From assembly GCA_029834535.1 (NCBI GenBank), contig JAQMWT010000028.1:62001-126000 (forward strand): a stretch of 64,000 nucleotides of DNA, in the 5' to 3' direction. The notes under the pieces were generated by a model, which worked only from the letters and a program-made list of their open reading frames with translations, made no database searches and was not told where the DNA came from. This DNA comes from Chrysophaeum taylorii. Its lineage: Eukaryota; Sar; Pelagophyceae; Pelagomonadales; Pelagomonadaceae. Numbering within the stretch: position 1 is the first letter of the stretch; each line of letters starts with the position of its first letter. Below are positions 8,601 to 20,287 of the stretch, one piece after another. The translations under genes were made by a program, and so were the position numbers.

Positions 8601-11600
8601 TTCTTCCGCCCGGTTTTTGACCGGTTTCGAGGACGTTCACGACGCAGCCTTCGCCCCGCACGTAGCCGTCGGCGCGGCTGTCAAAGGCGTGGCAGCGGCC
8701 CCGGGCCGAGAGAAAGCCGCCCGCTGCGAGCGCGGCGCTCGCGTGAACGCGGAGGAACACGACGCCAGCCGACACCGCGCGCGAGCACTCGCGGCTCGCG
8801 ACGGCGTTCGAGGCCATGTGAAGCGTGGTGAGGGTGGTCGAACACGCCGTGTCGAGCGCCAAGCTTGGTCCGGTGAGACCAAGGGCGAAAGAAACGCGAC
8901 CCGCCATGAAACAGAGGCCAAGCGCCGAGTGCTCGTTGATTCGAGGCTTCGGGCTTAAAGGGGGGTTGGGGCACGTCGAGTCGTCGTCGTCGCGCCACGG
9001 TGGCGCGCCGCTTGCCCCAGCGAAGACGCCACAGTCCTGGTGCACCAGCGCCGCGCGGCCCTCTCCGCACACCTTCGACCTCCTACTGGCACGCAAGGCT
9101 GCGTAGCTCAGCTCCAAAAGCCGCAGTTGTTGCGGGTCGATAGCCTCCGCCGGCGACACGCCGAAGAAAGCGTAATCGAGCATCACCACGTCGGTCGTGA
9201 ACGCGCCATACGTCGTCGACGCGCGGAGAGTCTCGCCGAGGACGGCCGAATTCCAGCGCGCGAGCGGCACACTCGAGGGCGCCGAGCGGCGATGAGCAAC
9301 AAAATCAATCAGCGCAGCCTCGGCGCAGATCGCGCCGGGCATGTCGATGACGGTACTCTCGATCGCCACGAAGGACGTAGAGCCCGCGACGCGAGTCTGC
9401 TCGACGACGTTGACGGCGAGAGTTTTATCGATATACTCGACGACGCCTGCGATCGTCGGAAAGTCGAAGAGGAGCGCGCTGGGTAGTGCCATGCCGAGCT
9501 TGTCTTCGAGATCGATACGTATCGCGTCGAGGGCAAGCGAATCGAGCCCGGCAGTCAGCAGCAATTCATCGAGCCCGATCTCTCGGCCGACCGACGCAGC
9601 GACGACACTTTTTACGATGGTCACCGCGTCTATCTCCCGCTGCCGTTTCCAGGCTCCTGAGGCCGCTCCCGTTGTCTGCTGTCGGGACGTACGGAAGAGC
9701 GACGGCCCAACCTGAAGAAAGGCGCCGTCGAAACGCCAAATGCTGTGGTCATCATCGTCCGACGTCGTCATAAATGTCTTTACGACGCGGTATTGGGCGT
9801 GCGCAATCGTGCCGGAGAACCCAAAGGCCGAGACGCGGCCGTCGAGGAACGCGGCCGTCGTGATCTCGACGTTGGCCGCAAACTTGTCTTCGAGGAAGTA
9901 GGGATCGAGATGGGGATTGAGGCGGCGCAGTTGGGCGCAAGACGCGGCCTGGGCGGCGTCAAGAGCCTCGAGAACAGCGACAACGCCCACTGCGCCCGCC
10001 GCCGGCTCGAGGTGGCCAATGTTGGCCTTGAGCGACTGGTAGTGCGCGCTCACGTTGCACGAGCCGAAAGCGCCACTCGACGAGGCGGCCTCGACCGGGT
10101 CACCGAGGACCGTGCCCGTGCCGTGGGCTTCAAGGAGGGCGACCCGAGGTCGTTGGTCGCAGTCGACGCGCAGCGCGACATCGCGCAGCAAACGGCGCTG
10201 TGCTGTGCCGTTGGGTGCCGTGAGGCTTGCCGAGCGTCCGTCTTGCTGGACGGCACTTGGACCGACAACGTAGCTCCGTTTTCTCAGGCTACAGTCATCA
10301 TCATCATCATCATCAGGCTGCTGCGAGGAGATGACCAAGGCCACGCAACCCTCCCCGCGACAGTACCCATCGGCGCGCGCGTCGAGCGTGTGGCATTTTC
10401 CAAGGGCGGATAGCAAGCCGGTAGCGGCAAGCTCCTCGTGTGCCGTCTCCTCGTTCCTGCTGACGGTAGTTACCAGCGCGCGTTCGCTTTCGCCGCGAAT
10501 GAGCGTGGCGACGGCCAAGTGCACGGCCACGAGGCCTGTTGAGCACGCAGTATCCAGAGACACCGACGGGCCCTGCAGCGCCAGTGCGTACGACACGCGG
10601 CCCGAGGCCGCCGCGAGAGCCTGTCCCGTCGGGCCGTACGCGAAGGAGACATTCTTCGCGCGCTCACCTCGGATGGAGCGCAACGAGCCGGCGGCGCCAA
10701 CGAAGACTGCTGTCTTCTCGAAGCCTGCGGCGGCCGTCGCGCCGATCGAGGTCCGCGAAGCGCTGAGAGCGGCGTAACTCCCTGTAAGCGCCATGAGCTG
10801 CTTTGGATCCGCAGACTCGACCTCGACTGCAGGCATGCCAAACGTAGACTCACACGGCGTCACAGGTTCTTCGAGAAAGAAGGCGCCGTAAGCAGCACCC
10901 GGTGGCAAGGTCTTCATAAACGCGTCCCAACGCGACGGCGGTACGGTAGAAGAAGCGTCGAGACTCCGCGATAAAAACAAGGCGAGCTCCGTCGAGCTCG
11001 ACGCTCCGCCCGGCAGAGCCACACTCGCGCATTCGACGAACCAGTCGACAGAGGCTTCTTCATTGGTTTGGCACGGAACCGCGACCGTTTTGCTATCTCG
11101 TTCGACGCCGGTGACGAGGTGCTCCGCGAGAACACGAATCGTCGGGTAGTCGAAGAACGTGGTAGCGGGGAGCGTGACGCGGAGCGATTCGGCAACACTC
11201 GCGCGAATTATGTCGAGTGTCGTCGAATCACAGTCGGTCACCTCCACGAGTGTCTCGTCGATTCCTATGTTCTTTCCGACAGCTTCCTCGGCGGCAGCGA
11301 CGACGATCTTCAAGACGTCCTCGCCGAAAACAGGGACTGACTGCCGCTCCACATACGAACATTGTTCTTCGCCATCTTGGGGTTTCTCGGCAACAACACT
11401 CAGCGCAGGCACGATCCCACGCGCGCGGAGACACGCGTGCGGGACGAGGTTGCGGTAAAGCGAAACGCCAGGCGTCTCCTTCGATGGTTGCCACGATTCG
11501 GGCGAACGACCGGAAAAGCGCGCGTGGGCCATGGTGCCCGAGAAACCAAACGAGCTGACGCGGGTGTCACCTTCACTAACGGCGGCAGCAAGCTCAAGAT

Positions 11601-14600
11601 GCGCAGCGAACGCAACACCAAAGCGTGCGTTAAGGTGGGGGTTGAGACTACGCAGCTGCGCGCTCGGCGCAACAGTCGCGTCCTTGGCCAGAAGTGAGGC
11701 GCAGACTACGCTGATCACGCTGGCTGCGCCAGCAGCGCGTTCGAGGTGGCCGATGTTCGCCTTGAGCGACTGTGCATCGAGTCGCAGCACAGTCCCCGAG
11801 GCGCCGCGATCTCCGCCGGGACTCTTCGCGACGAGCGCCGCCGCGGCGCCTATCTCGATCGGGTCGCCAAGCGCTGTGCTCGCGCCGTGGGTCTCGAGGA
11901 TCGAACTGTCGATGTCGCCACCTAATCGGGCCACACGCCCGAGCAGCGCTCGTTGCGCGCTGCCGTTGGGCGTCATCAGGCTCGCGCTCGCGACGTCGCA
12001 TTGTACTGCCGAGGCTCCGGCGACAAGTTCTGTCGCGCGCTCTTCGAATACGAGCGCCGCGAGCCCCTCGCCGCGAACGTACCCGTCGGCCCGCGCATCG
12101 AAGGTGAAGCAGCGGCCTCGCGAGGAGAGGCGCTGGAGTCGATCGGTCGCTCGCGCGACGGACTCTGTTGAGTCCATCACGAGCGTGATACCGGCGGCGA
12201 GCGAGCGGTCGCATTCACCGTTCGCGAGGGCCGAAACCGCCAGATGAGCGGCGACGAGCGACGACGAGCCTTCGGTATCGACGGATAGACACGGTCCTGT
12301 GAGCTGGAGCGCGTGCGAGATGCGGCTGGAGGCGACATAAAAAGGTGAGCCTGTGTAGGGACCATACGGGTCGCGCTTGAAGAAGCTGTCGCGCTCGTTG
12401 CGCGACGACAACCACTTTGGTGATTTATCGACGGATAGGTCTCTGCTGCTGGCGCCTACGTAGACGCCGACACACCGCCGCTCTCCATGAGTTTCGTTCG
12501 CGTTGCTGAGTGCGGCGGTCGCCTCGCGGACTAACACGCGGTGACGCGGGTCGAGATTGATGACCGCCTCTGGCGCGGGCGTCACGCCCTCACCCGCGTA
12601 AAAAAGAGCCTCGTCGAGCACGAAGGCGCCGTAAGCCAGACTCCTCGCGGCGGGCATATCCGGCATAATATGAAGGATGGCTCGCGAGGCCGGAAGCATT
12701 GAACACGCATCCAGGGCCATCGCCAAGATCTCCACTAACGCGTTGGTCGTTGTCACGCCGTTTGGTAGCACGAAGCGCGCAGCGGCGACGGTCGTTAGTG
12801 GCTTTCGACGACCAGGCGAATAATCGTTCGCGATTCGTCTATCGACGACCTCCTCGGGGACGACCTCAGCTGCTGCGGTCATCAACCCATCACCAGGCAG
12901 CGGCGGCGGCGGCTCCCGAGACACCTCAGCTCCAACCATCTCGGCAACAACGCGACGACAACACGTTGTTTTATTGCGGTACAGGGAAGGTGCGTACGGG
13001 TCGGCGAGCGACTCGACGGCAAAAGCTTTCTCGAAGGCAAAGATAGAGTGCGCGATAACACCACTCCAGCCGAAGGCACTCGCGCCGGCGCTGCGCCGCC
13101 GAGCGACAACCTTTGCGTCGCTCGCCTCGTCTAAATCAAGAAGTGGCCGCACGCACCCAAGCCTGATGTGTGGGTTTGCACGTCGGAGCTGTGCGCTCGG
13201 CGCCAGAGTCAACCGGAGCGCGAGCGCCGCGGCCAGCATGCCCACGGCGCCGGCCGCGGCCTCGCCGTGGCCGAGGTTTGCCTTGACGGCGCCGCAACGC
13301 AGATCGGTGGCGAGAGTCGTCAAGGCAGCGACCTCGACGGGATCTCCGAGTGCGGTCCCGGTACCGTGCAACTCTGTCGTCGTCGTCGTCGGCGAAAAAT
13401 CGACGCGGGCGACGCGTCTCGCGGCCGCGACGAGCGCGGCCTGCGAGGTGCCGTTGGGAGACACGAACGATGCCGCTCGGCCGTTATGCCGCACGACGCA
13501 GACCAAAAAATCGAGACAGGCCGCCGCCGCCCTGTCGATAGCGTACTTGTCGCCAACGACGGGCGCCAGGGCGACGGCGACCGAGCCCTCGGCGCGCGCG
13601 ACTCCGTCGGCGCGGTCGTCGAAGACGTGGCACCTGCCCGCGGGCGAGACGAGTCCGAGGAACGCGAGCCTCCGCGGTGGCTCCGCGATCAAATTCGCCG
13701 AGGGTACTAGCGCGGCGGCGCACTCGCGGTTCCCGAGCGCGGCTTTTGCAGCATGCGCCGCTACCATGCTCGACGAACACGCCGCGTCGACGACGAGGCA
13801 AGGACCCTCGAGTCCGTCGAGGAACGAGAGCCGCGCGCTCGCGCTCGACGACGCCGTCCCGGTGACGTCGTAGGTTGATTTCACTTCGCGGACCGTGCCG
13901 AGGTTCTCGGACGAAAGCGCTGCAAAGACGCCAACGTCGCGTGGTGGGGAATCGCCTCTCGCGCGAGCGTCGAGCGCGGCTAGCGCGGCGTGGCCGTTCT
14001 CGAGCACGAGGCGGTGTCGCGGATCCATCGCGTTTGCCTCGGCGGGCGAAATCTTGAAAGCCGACGCGTCAAAAAAGAAGCCATCGTCTTCGAGGAGGAG
14101 GAATGCGCCATATGACGATGCGATGGACGTCGTAGGCCAACAACGACGACTCGAGGGTAGGGTGCCGACGGCGTCGAGGCTCGCCTCGAGGATCGCGCGA
14201 AGCAAGTCGGCTCTCCGCGCGCCGCCCGGCAATCGACACTCGATTCCCGCGACGGCGACCAGTTCGTCTTCGGACGCCGCCGCCAAGGCCAATTCACCTC
14301 GCGAGATGGGCTGGCAACAAATGGGAGCATCGCCGCCGCGGCGCTGGTCGACGGCCAGCTTGCGGGCGAGTTGGGCTCGCGTCGGATAATCGAAAACGAC
14401 GACCGGCGAGACGTCGATCTCGAGCGCCGACGAGAGGGACCGCACGAGGTCGACGACGTCTGCCGAGGTGAGGCCGGCACTCAGAAGCGGAACGTCGTCC
14501 GCGACGGGCCGGCCCAAAATCTTTTCGACCTGATCGGCGACGAGCTTAGAGGCGCGATCCACCATCGCGGGCGAGGCGTCGTCGTTGTCGTCGTCGTCGT

Positions 14601-16405
14601 CGCGAGACGCGAGGACCGAAACGGCCGCCGCCGTCTCGGCGTAGTAGACCGCGTCGAGGGCGTCGAGCTGGGATTCGAGCGCGCGCTCGAGATCCTCGCG
14701 GCTGACGGTGCCCTTGGAACTGACGGGGACGTCCTTGGACCGCACGGCGAGCACGCGGTTGGCGCGAAGGTGCGAGTACGCCGGCGCGCACGCGTTGGCG
14801 TCGGCGAGCGCGCGATCGAGAATGTCGCCGCCGCCGAGGATTGTTGCGGGGGCTTCGTTGTGGCGGTAGGCCGCGTCGGCGAGCTCGAGGACGAGGACGG
14901 GGCTCGCCCGCCTTTGGCCGACGACGACGCAGCGCTTGACGACGGAGGCCGAGACGGGCGCGCGCGCGAAGACGTGGAACGCGGCGTCCTCGAGGGGCAC
15001 GGGCACCGTGAGGTCGCCCGACGTGTGAACGAGGACGTCGTCCTTGCGGCAGAGGTACTGAAACCAGGCCTGGCCGCCAACCATAACGCACGTGAAGACG
15101 TCCCCGGTGGCGCGCGTCTCGGCGAAGGGCGGATCGGGCGGCAGCGCGCGGAGGTACCCGGCGGTGACCGACCGGCTCCCGCACACGAGGAGTTCGCCGC
15201 TGGGCTCGAGGACGTTGTCGTCCTCCTCGACTTCGACGAAACACCGCAGCGAGGTCGGGTAGGGCGGGGGTCGCATCGCCCCCCTCGGTCGTGCCCCCGG
15301 CTCGCCGATAAGCACCAGGCCCGCGAACTCGGTCTGGCCGTAGCTGCGAGCGCGGTCGAGAATAAACGAGCAAGTAACGAGAGAGAACGACGCACTAGGG
15401 CGCGACGCGGACGCCGAGAACTTCGAGCGTCTCCGAGGCGGCGGAGCTCAAGGGGGCGCCGCTGTAGAGGACGAGCATGCCCGGGCGCGCAAAGGGTGCC
15501 GCGAAGGCGCGGTCCTCGCGCGAGCGTCGCGCCAACGCCTCGAGGAGGTGGGGCGCGGTGTCGACGACGACGGGATTGACCGCGCCGGCGGCCACGCGCA
15601 GCAGGTCGATCGTGAGGCGCGCGGTCGCGCAGTCGACGTGGACGACGGCGGGAATGCGGATCATCACGTTAAATACGAAGTTGTTCACCAGGCCGCCGAC
15701 GTGGAAGTTGGGCAGAAACGAGAGCGTCGGTCGTCGTCGTCTCGGAGCGTCGCGACTCGCGACGTCGAGGCCGCTCCGCTCGTGCGCCCGGAGCTTGCCC
15801 AAGCACGCGCAGACGAGGTTTGCGTGCGTGAGCGGGACGCCCTTCGGCCCCGTCGAGCCCGACGTGAACATGACGACGGCGCAGTCGCCCGGGCGCGCGT
15901 GAACGACGACCGCGTGACCGTTGCTTCCGCCGGGAGACTCGCGGAGAAGTCGCGGCGCGTCGCGGCTTCGCGCGACGATGTCGAACCGGTGGATCGGCCG
16001 GTCCGTCGCGCTCAACACGGCGTCGCAGAGGGGGGCGAGGGACTTGGAGGCGACGATGGCGACGGGCCCGCTGATCTCGATCGCGTCTGAGACTTGCCCC
16101 GCGGGCAACCGCCAGTTGAGCATCACGGCGACCTGCGACCCCAGGAAGATGCCAGCCAGAGCGCAGAACTGCTCGACCGTCGGATGCGACAACACGGCCA
16201 CGCGCTCGCCGGCCTGCACAGCCCCGCGCCGAGCGAGCACCTCGGCAAACCTATACCCGCGTTCGAGCAGGTCGCGAAAGGTGACGCGCTCCACGACCTC
16301 GCCCTCGCGGCTCGACCACCCCAGGAGCGCCTCGGCATCCCCGGTCGTGTACTCCGACGCGGCGTCCAGCAGCAAATCGGCGAGCGTCGTCAGATGCGCC
16401 GCCAT
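5685..16405 (-). CDS. Acyltransferase-less modular polyketide synthase with acyl-AMP loading domain
   Basis: Three exons (16405-15396, 15343-5890, 5831-5685) join to 10,611 nt, 3536 aa. Both GT-AG introns (52 and 58 nt) keep frame, and the first restores the adenylation motif YYGQTE. Order of domains: adenylation/acyl ligase (about 1-560; TSGSTGPKGVPLTH, ATGD, Lys in SSKGTVSR); carrier 1 (Ser629); KS1 (Cys858 in DAACSSS, HGTGT, NLGHGEAAAG); KS2 (DTEGSSS, no Cys, at 1361); carrier 2 (Ser1709); KS3 (Cys1936); carrier 3 (Ser2271); KS4 (Cys2503); carrier 4 (Ser2864); a degenerate hydrolase with VVGCGAA (Cys about 3034); and a thioesterase (GYSFAG Ser3301, GNHFQ His3485). A 48-residue tail follows. 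No acyltransferase, ketoreductase, dehydratase or enoyl reductase is visible. By family knowledge it would activate a carboxylic acid starter, extend it with malonyl units loaded in trans, and release a poly-beta-keto product. Substrate and product are unknown. Confidence 0.93.
5832..5889 (-). other. PKS intron 2 (58 nt)
   Basis: Minus-strand GTAGGT...GCCTAG with a T-rich tract. It separates GNHFQ, the thioesterase histidine motif, from the 48-residue tail. Reading through it gives a stop after three codons. Confidence 0.85.
15344..15395 (-). other. PKS intron 1 (52 nt)
   Basis: Minus-strand GTGCGTCG...CTCGCAG. Splicing removes an in-frame TAG and joins RVAP to YYGQTEFAG, completing the adenylation-domain aromatic-G-x-T-E motif. 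Confidence 0.9.
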
Positions 16406-16565
16406 CGGATGAAGCTTCGGACTGATTTTGGGGAGCCATCAATCAACAACATCATAATCTCTCTACTTCAATTGCACCAAGAAGTTGAATGTTGAAGACC
16501 TTGTCGTTGTTCTTGTTGGGGTTTTTCTTCTTCTTCTTCTTCTTTCGATACAACATAAATAAACC

Positions 16566-17770
16566 CTATTTTTTTTCCATCGGGAGCCAGCGGCGCGAGT
16601 CGTAGAGCATCCGGCAGCGGTCATCGCGGGCTTGGAGGCGACGGCGCGCGGCATAGAGCTCGGCGGGCGTCGTCCAGGGGCGACCCGTCGCGGCGGCGAT
16701 ACTCGAGGCGGCGGCACGCGGTGCGAGCTGCGCGTGAAGAAGAAGAAGAAGCAGGTTCCCACACACACGAGGAGATGGTGACGCACGCGGTCGAGCGCGG
16801 CGGCGGCGAGGCCGGCGGCGAATCCGGCGTCGGGATGGTGCGGCCCGCGGTTCGGGTCGGCGTCGAGGTCGTCGAGCCACGCGAGAGCTGCGCGGAGGGC
16901 CGCGACGTCGATATCGTCGTCGTTATTGTTGTTCGTCGCAGCGGCTCGGGCAAAGAGGCTTCGCGCGCGGCGGCGGACCTTGGAATCGGCGAGGTGGTCG
17001 GCCATCGCGGCGTGTTCGCGGGCCGCCGCGAGATCGTCGAGGTCGGCTTCAAGGGCGTCGAGAGCTTCTTCGAGGCGAGCGACGGCGTCGTCGTCAGGCG
17101 CGGGCGGAAGAAAGTCGTGGTGACGCAGGACTTTCGCCCGTCGCGACGCGCTCGCCTCGACGGGCTGGACGTAGCTGAGCGTGAGGTGTTCGCCGGGCGC
17201 GACCGGGCGGGTGGCCCAGACTTCGTCGCGCTCGTCCTCGGCCACGAACAACTGGAGGCAATTTGGGTCGGGATCGTCGTTGAATATCGACTGGTACGCG
17301 TAGATCCCCGTCTCGAAGGCGCACAGCCGCCACACTGTCGCCAGTCGCTCGGGGTCGATAGAGGCGCCCGCGGGATACAAGGTTTGCGCCGCGCGGCGGT
17401 AGTCGTCGTCCTCGGAACACGCTTCAGCCAACGCCGCCGCGTCCGCCTTGAGGCTCTCGCCGCGCACCGCCAGTGGGTGCTCCACAAGCAGAAGCTCGCC
17501 GGCCTCAACCTCGCGTACTGCGACGTACCCGCGCCCGCCGCCGACGCGCAGGTCCTTCGCGAGACCGAGGGCATCCGACACGAACACGGGCTTAAACCGT
17601 GCGGGAAACAGCGTGCGGAGCGCCTCGCTCGACCACGCCGTCGGCCGTACGCGCGGTAGCGCTTCCATTTCGACTGCCCCGTAATTATTCTGACGATGAG
17701 GAGGAGGAGGAGGACACGCCTCGGAGCTAGAGGCGTCGTCGTCGTCGTCGTCGTCGTCGAACAAATCCAT
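16566..17770 (-). CDS. SET-domain protein, SMYD-like
   Basis: Two exons, 17770-16769 and 16727-16566, give 387 aa. The 41-nt intron (GTGTGTGTGG...CGCGCAG) is supported because the spliced frame continues into a natural-looking C-terminus (TPAELYAARRRLQARDDRCR...PMEKK), while unspliced reading turns into Pro/Arg low-complexity sequence. N-terminal residues include an Asp run (8 D) from a GTC microsatellite. SET pieces are RGYVAVREVEAGELLLVEHPLAV (about 78-100) and FNDDPDPNC (about 165-173, the N-H-S-C-x-P-N-C region). VAPGEHLTLSY (about 192-202) is the D/E-E-L-x-x-x-Y end. These are hallmarks of a protein lysine methyltransferase. The histidine of the NHxxxPN motif is replaced, so activity is uncertain. 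The start is 200 nt from the PKS-distal repeat zone and the gene is in tandem upstream of the PKS (160 bp). Confidence 0.75.
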
Positions 17771-18179
17771 CTAGTGTTGGGGTTTGAGAGTAAACTCGAC
17801 GGCTAAAGGCGTGGAAGCTGTCGATCAGAGATACAAGTGCAGGCCAGTAAGTTCACCTAGTCCCAATCTCTAACCCCAGTAAGTTCACCTTGTCCCAGTA
17901 AGTTCACCTGGTCAGTTAGTTCACCTAGTCCAAATCTCTAACCCCAGTATGTTCGGCGTAAACCCACTCGTGCTCACGCCCACTCCTTTGAGCTCGTCGC
18001 TCTCACCCCCGCCAATCCAAGCTGCTTTGATCCGCACGCGCCGCCAACCCTTGAGTTTACTCTAAAAACCCCTGTAAGTTCACCTGGTCCCAGTAAGTTC
18101 ACCTGGTCACTCAGTTCACCTAGTCCCAATCTCAAACCCCAGTAAGTTCACCTGGTCCCAGTAAGTTCACTTACAGTGC

Positions 18180-18770
18180 GCGTGTAGACGCCGGGAGGGG
18201 GCTTATCGGTATTGCGCAGCACGTGTGGGGTAGGGTGGAGTCGTCGACTCAGAAGAGCATATCCTCGGGGTTGCCGATCGACAGAGAGCCACGTCGAGCT
18301 GGACGTGGCAGAAGACGGGCTTCGCCAAGAGGACGCCGACCTCGCGGGACGTCTGGCCCTGGCTCTTGTTGATCGTTTGGCGTAGGCGGGCCTTAAGCGA
18401 TACAGGTTGGAGGAGCCTCGGTGACAACGACGCGATCGATCATGTATCTGGTACCGTTGCAGTGGCCGTGCGACGGGTCGAGGTTGCGAAGACTATAAGC
18501 TCGCGATCAAAGTCAGCATGCCGTTGGTTGTCAGGGAGTTGAAAACTCTACTGTAAAGAGCGAGGCGTCGTCTTCCGACCCAGCCTAGTCAGCCGAAAAG
18601 AACTCCGACGCCTCGTCTCCGGGAAAAAAAGGCCGCGGTCATGCGCGCGTTGTCAGCATCGACAACATCGTTTCGACGGGGCGTGAGAATGGCGCGCTGA
18701 AAGAGCCGCCGCGGGTCGTGGAAATAGTCTGCGAGGTCGCCGTAGACGGCTTGGAGGATCACTGTCTGGC
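18180..18770 (-). pseudogene. Helitron/PIF1 helicase C-terminal remnant, copy 1
   Basis: Translations of the minus strand show, spread over frames, AILTPRRNDVV..DN (PIF1-family segment), LRNLDPSHGHCNGTRYMIDRVV (GAPVMLLRNLDP...NGTR) and INKSQGQT..VGV...HVQL.VAL (helicase motifs V and VI). The order matches the last third of a Helitron RepHel helicase. The fragment is frameshifted and has stops, so it is not functional. No Rep domain accompanies it. Confidence 0.72.
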
Positions 18771-19209
18771 TCTCGCGCCTACCTGATCCTTACTCTCGCG
18801 CCTACCTGATCCTTACCCTAAATCGAGGGACAGACAAACAAACAAACAAACAAACAGACAAACACAAGTGCAGGCCAGTAAGTTCGCCAGTAAGTTCACC
18901 TGGTCCCAATCTCTAACCCCAGTAAGTTCACCTGGTCCCAGTAAGTTCACCTAGTCCCAATCTCTAACCCCAGTAAGTTCGGCGTAAGCCCACTCGTGCT
19001 CACATCCACTCACCCCACTCTCCTTCGAGCTCGTCGCTCTCACCTCCGCCAATCTAAGCTGCTTTGATCCGTACACGCCGCTAGCCCTTGCGTTCACTCT
19101 AAAAACCCCAGTAAGTTCACTTGGTCCCAGTAAGTTCACCTGGTCACTTAGTTCACCTAGTCCCAATCTCAAACCTCAGTAAGTTCACGTGGTCCCAGTA
19201 AGTTCACCT

Positions 19210-19800
19210 ACCGTGCGCGTGTAGACGCCGGGAGGGGGCTTATCGGTATTGCGCAGCACGTGTGGGGTAGGGTGGAGTCGTCGACCCAGATGAGTATATC
19301 TCCTCGGGGTTGCCGATCGACAGAGAGCCACGTAGAGCTGGACGTGGCAGAAGACGGGCTTGGGAAAGAGGACGCCGACCTCGCGGGGCGTCTGGCCCTG
19401 GCTCTTGGTGATCGTTTGGCGTCGGCGGGCCTTACGGGATACAGGTTGGAGGAGCCTCGGTGACAACGACACGATCGATCATGTATCTGGTACCGTTGCA
19501 GTGGCCGTGCGACGGGTCGAGGTTGCGAAGACATTAAGCTCGCGATCAAAGTCAGCATGCCGTTGGTTGTCAGGGAGTTGAAAACTCTACTGTAAAGAGC
19601 GAGGCGTCGTCTTCCGACCCAGCCTAGTCAGCCGAAAAGAACTCCGACGCCTCGTCTCCGGGAAAAAAGGCCGCGGTCATGCGCGCGTTGTCAGCATCGA
19701 CAACATCGTTTCGACGGGGCGTGAGAATGGCGCGCTGAAAGAGCCGCCGCGGGTCGTGGAAATAGTCTGCGAGGTCGCCGTAGACGGCTTGGAGGATCAC
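19210..19800 (-). pseudogene. Helitron/PIF1 helicase C-terminal remnant, copy 2
   Basis: Same segment as at 18180-18770, in the same orientation. Here ITKSQGQTPREVGVLFPKP and HVQLYVALCR read in one frame (19185-19472), and the upstream LRNLDPSHGHCNGT part is in another frame. It is broken like its sister copies. Confidence 0.72.
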
Positions 19801-20287
19801 TTTCTGGCTCTCGCGCCTACCTGATGCTTACTCTCGCGCCTACATGATCCTTACCCTAAATCGAGGGACAAACAGACAGACAGACAAACAAACAGACAGA
19901 CAGACAAACATCTGTCGATTAGTAGTTAGGAAGATAAGATAAGACAAGTGCAGGCCAGTAAGTTCACCTAGTCCCAATCTCTAACCCCAGCATTTTCACC
20001 CTGTTAAGTTCACCTAGTCCCAATCTCTAACCCCAGTAAATTCGGCGTAAGCCCACTCGTGCTCACACCCACTCACCCCACTCTCCTGCGAGCTCGTCGC
20101 TCTCACCCCCGCCAATCTAAGCTGCTTTGATCCGCACACGCCGCTAAGCTTTGAGTTTACTCTAAAAGCCCCAGTGGTCTCAGTAAGTTCACCTGGTCAC
20201 TAAGTTCACCTAGTCCCAATCTCTAACCTCAGTAAGTTCACCTGGTTCCAGTAAGTTCACCTGGTCCCAGTAAGTTAACCTATAGTG

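Noticed and set aside
5900-15400. Many plus-strand open frames of 100-400 codons across the PKS (for example 14371-15579, 6388-7560)
   Set aside because: They are Arg/Asp/Glu-rich shadows of the minus-strand PKS frame in GC-rich DNA and have no domain motifs.
16463-16565. C-terminal extension of the SET protein to 16463
   Set aside because: It depends on reading through a GT-AG intron and gives a Pro/Arg low-complexity tail; the spliced frame stops at 16566.
17860-20260. Interstitial telomere repeats (CTCTAACCCC occurrences)
   Set aside because: The CTAACCCC pieces are single parts of a longer 40-50 bp unit, not tandem 6-7 bp telomere repeats.
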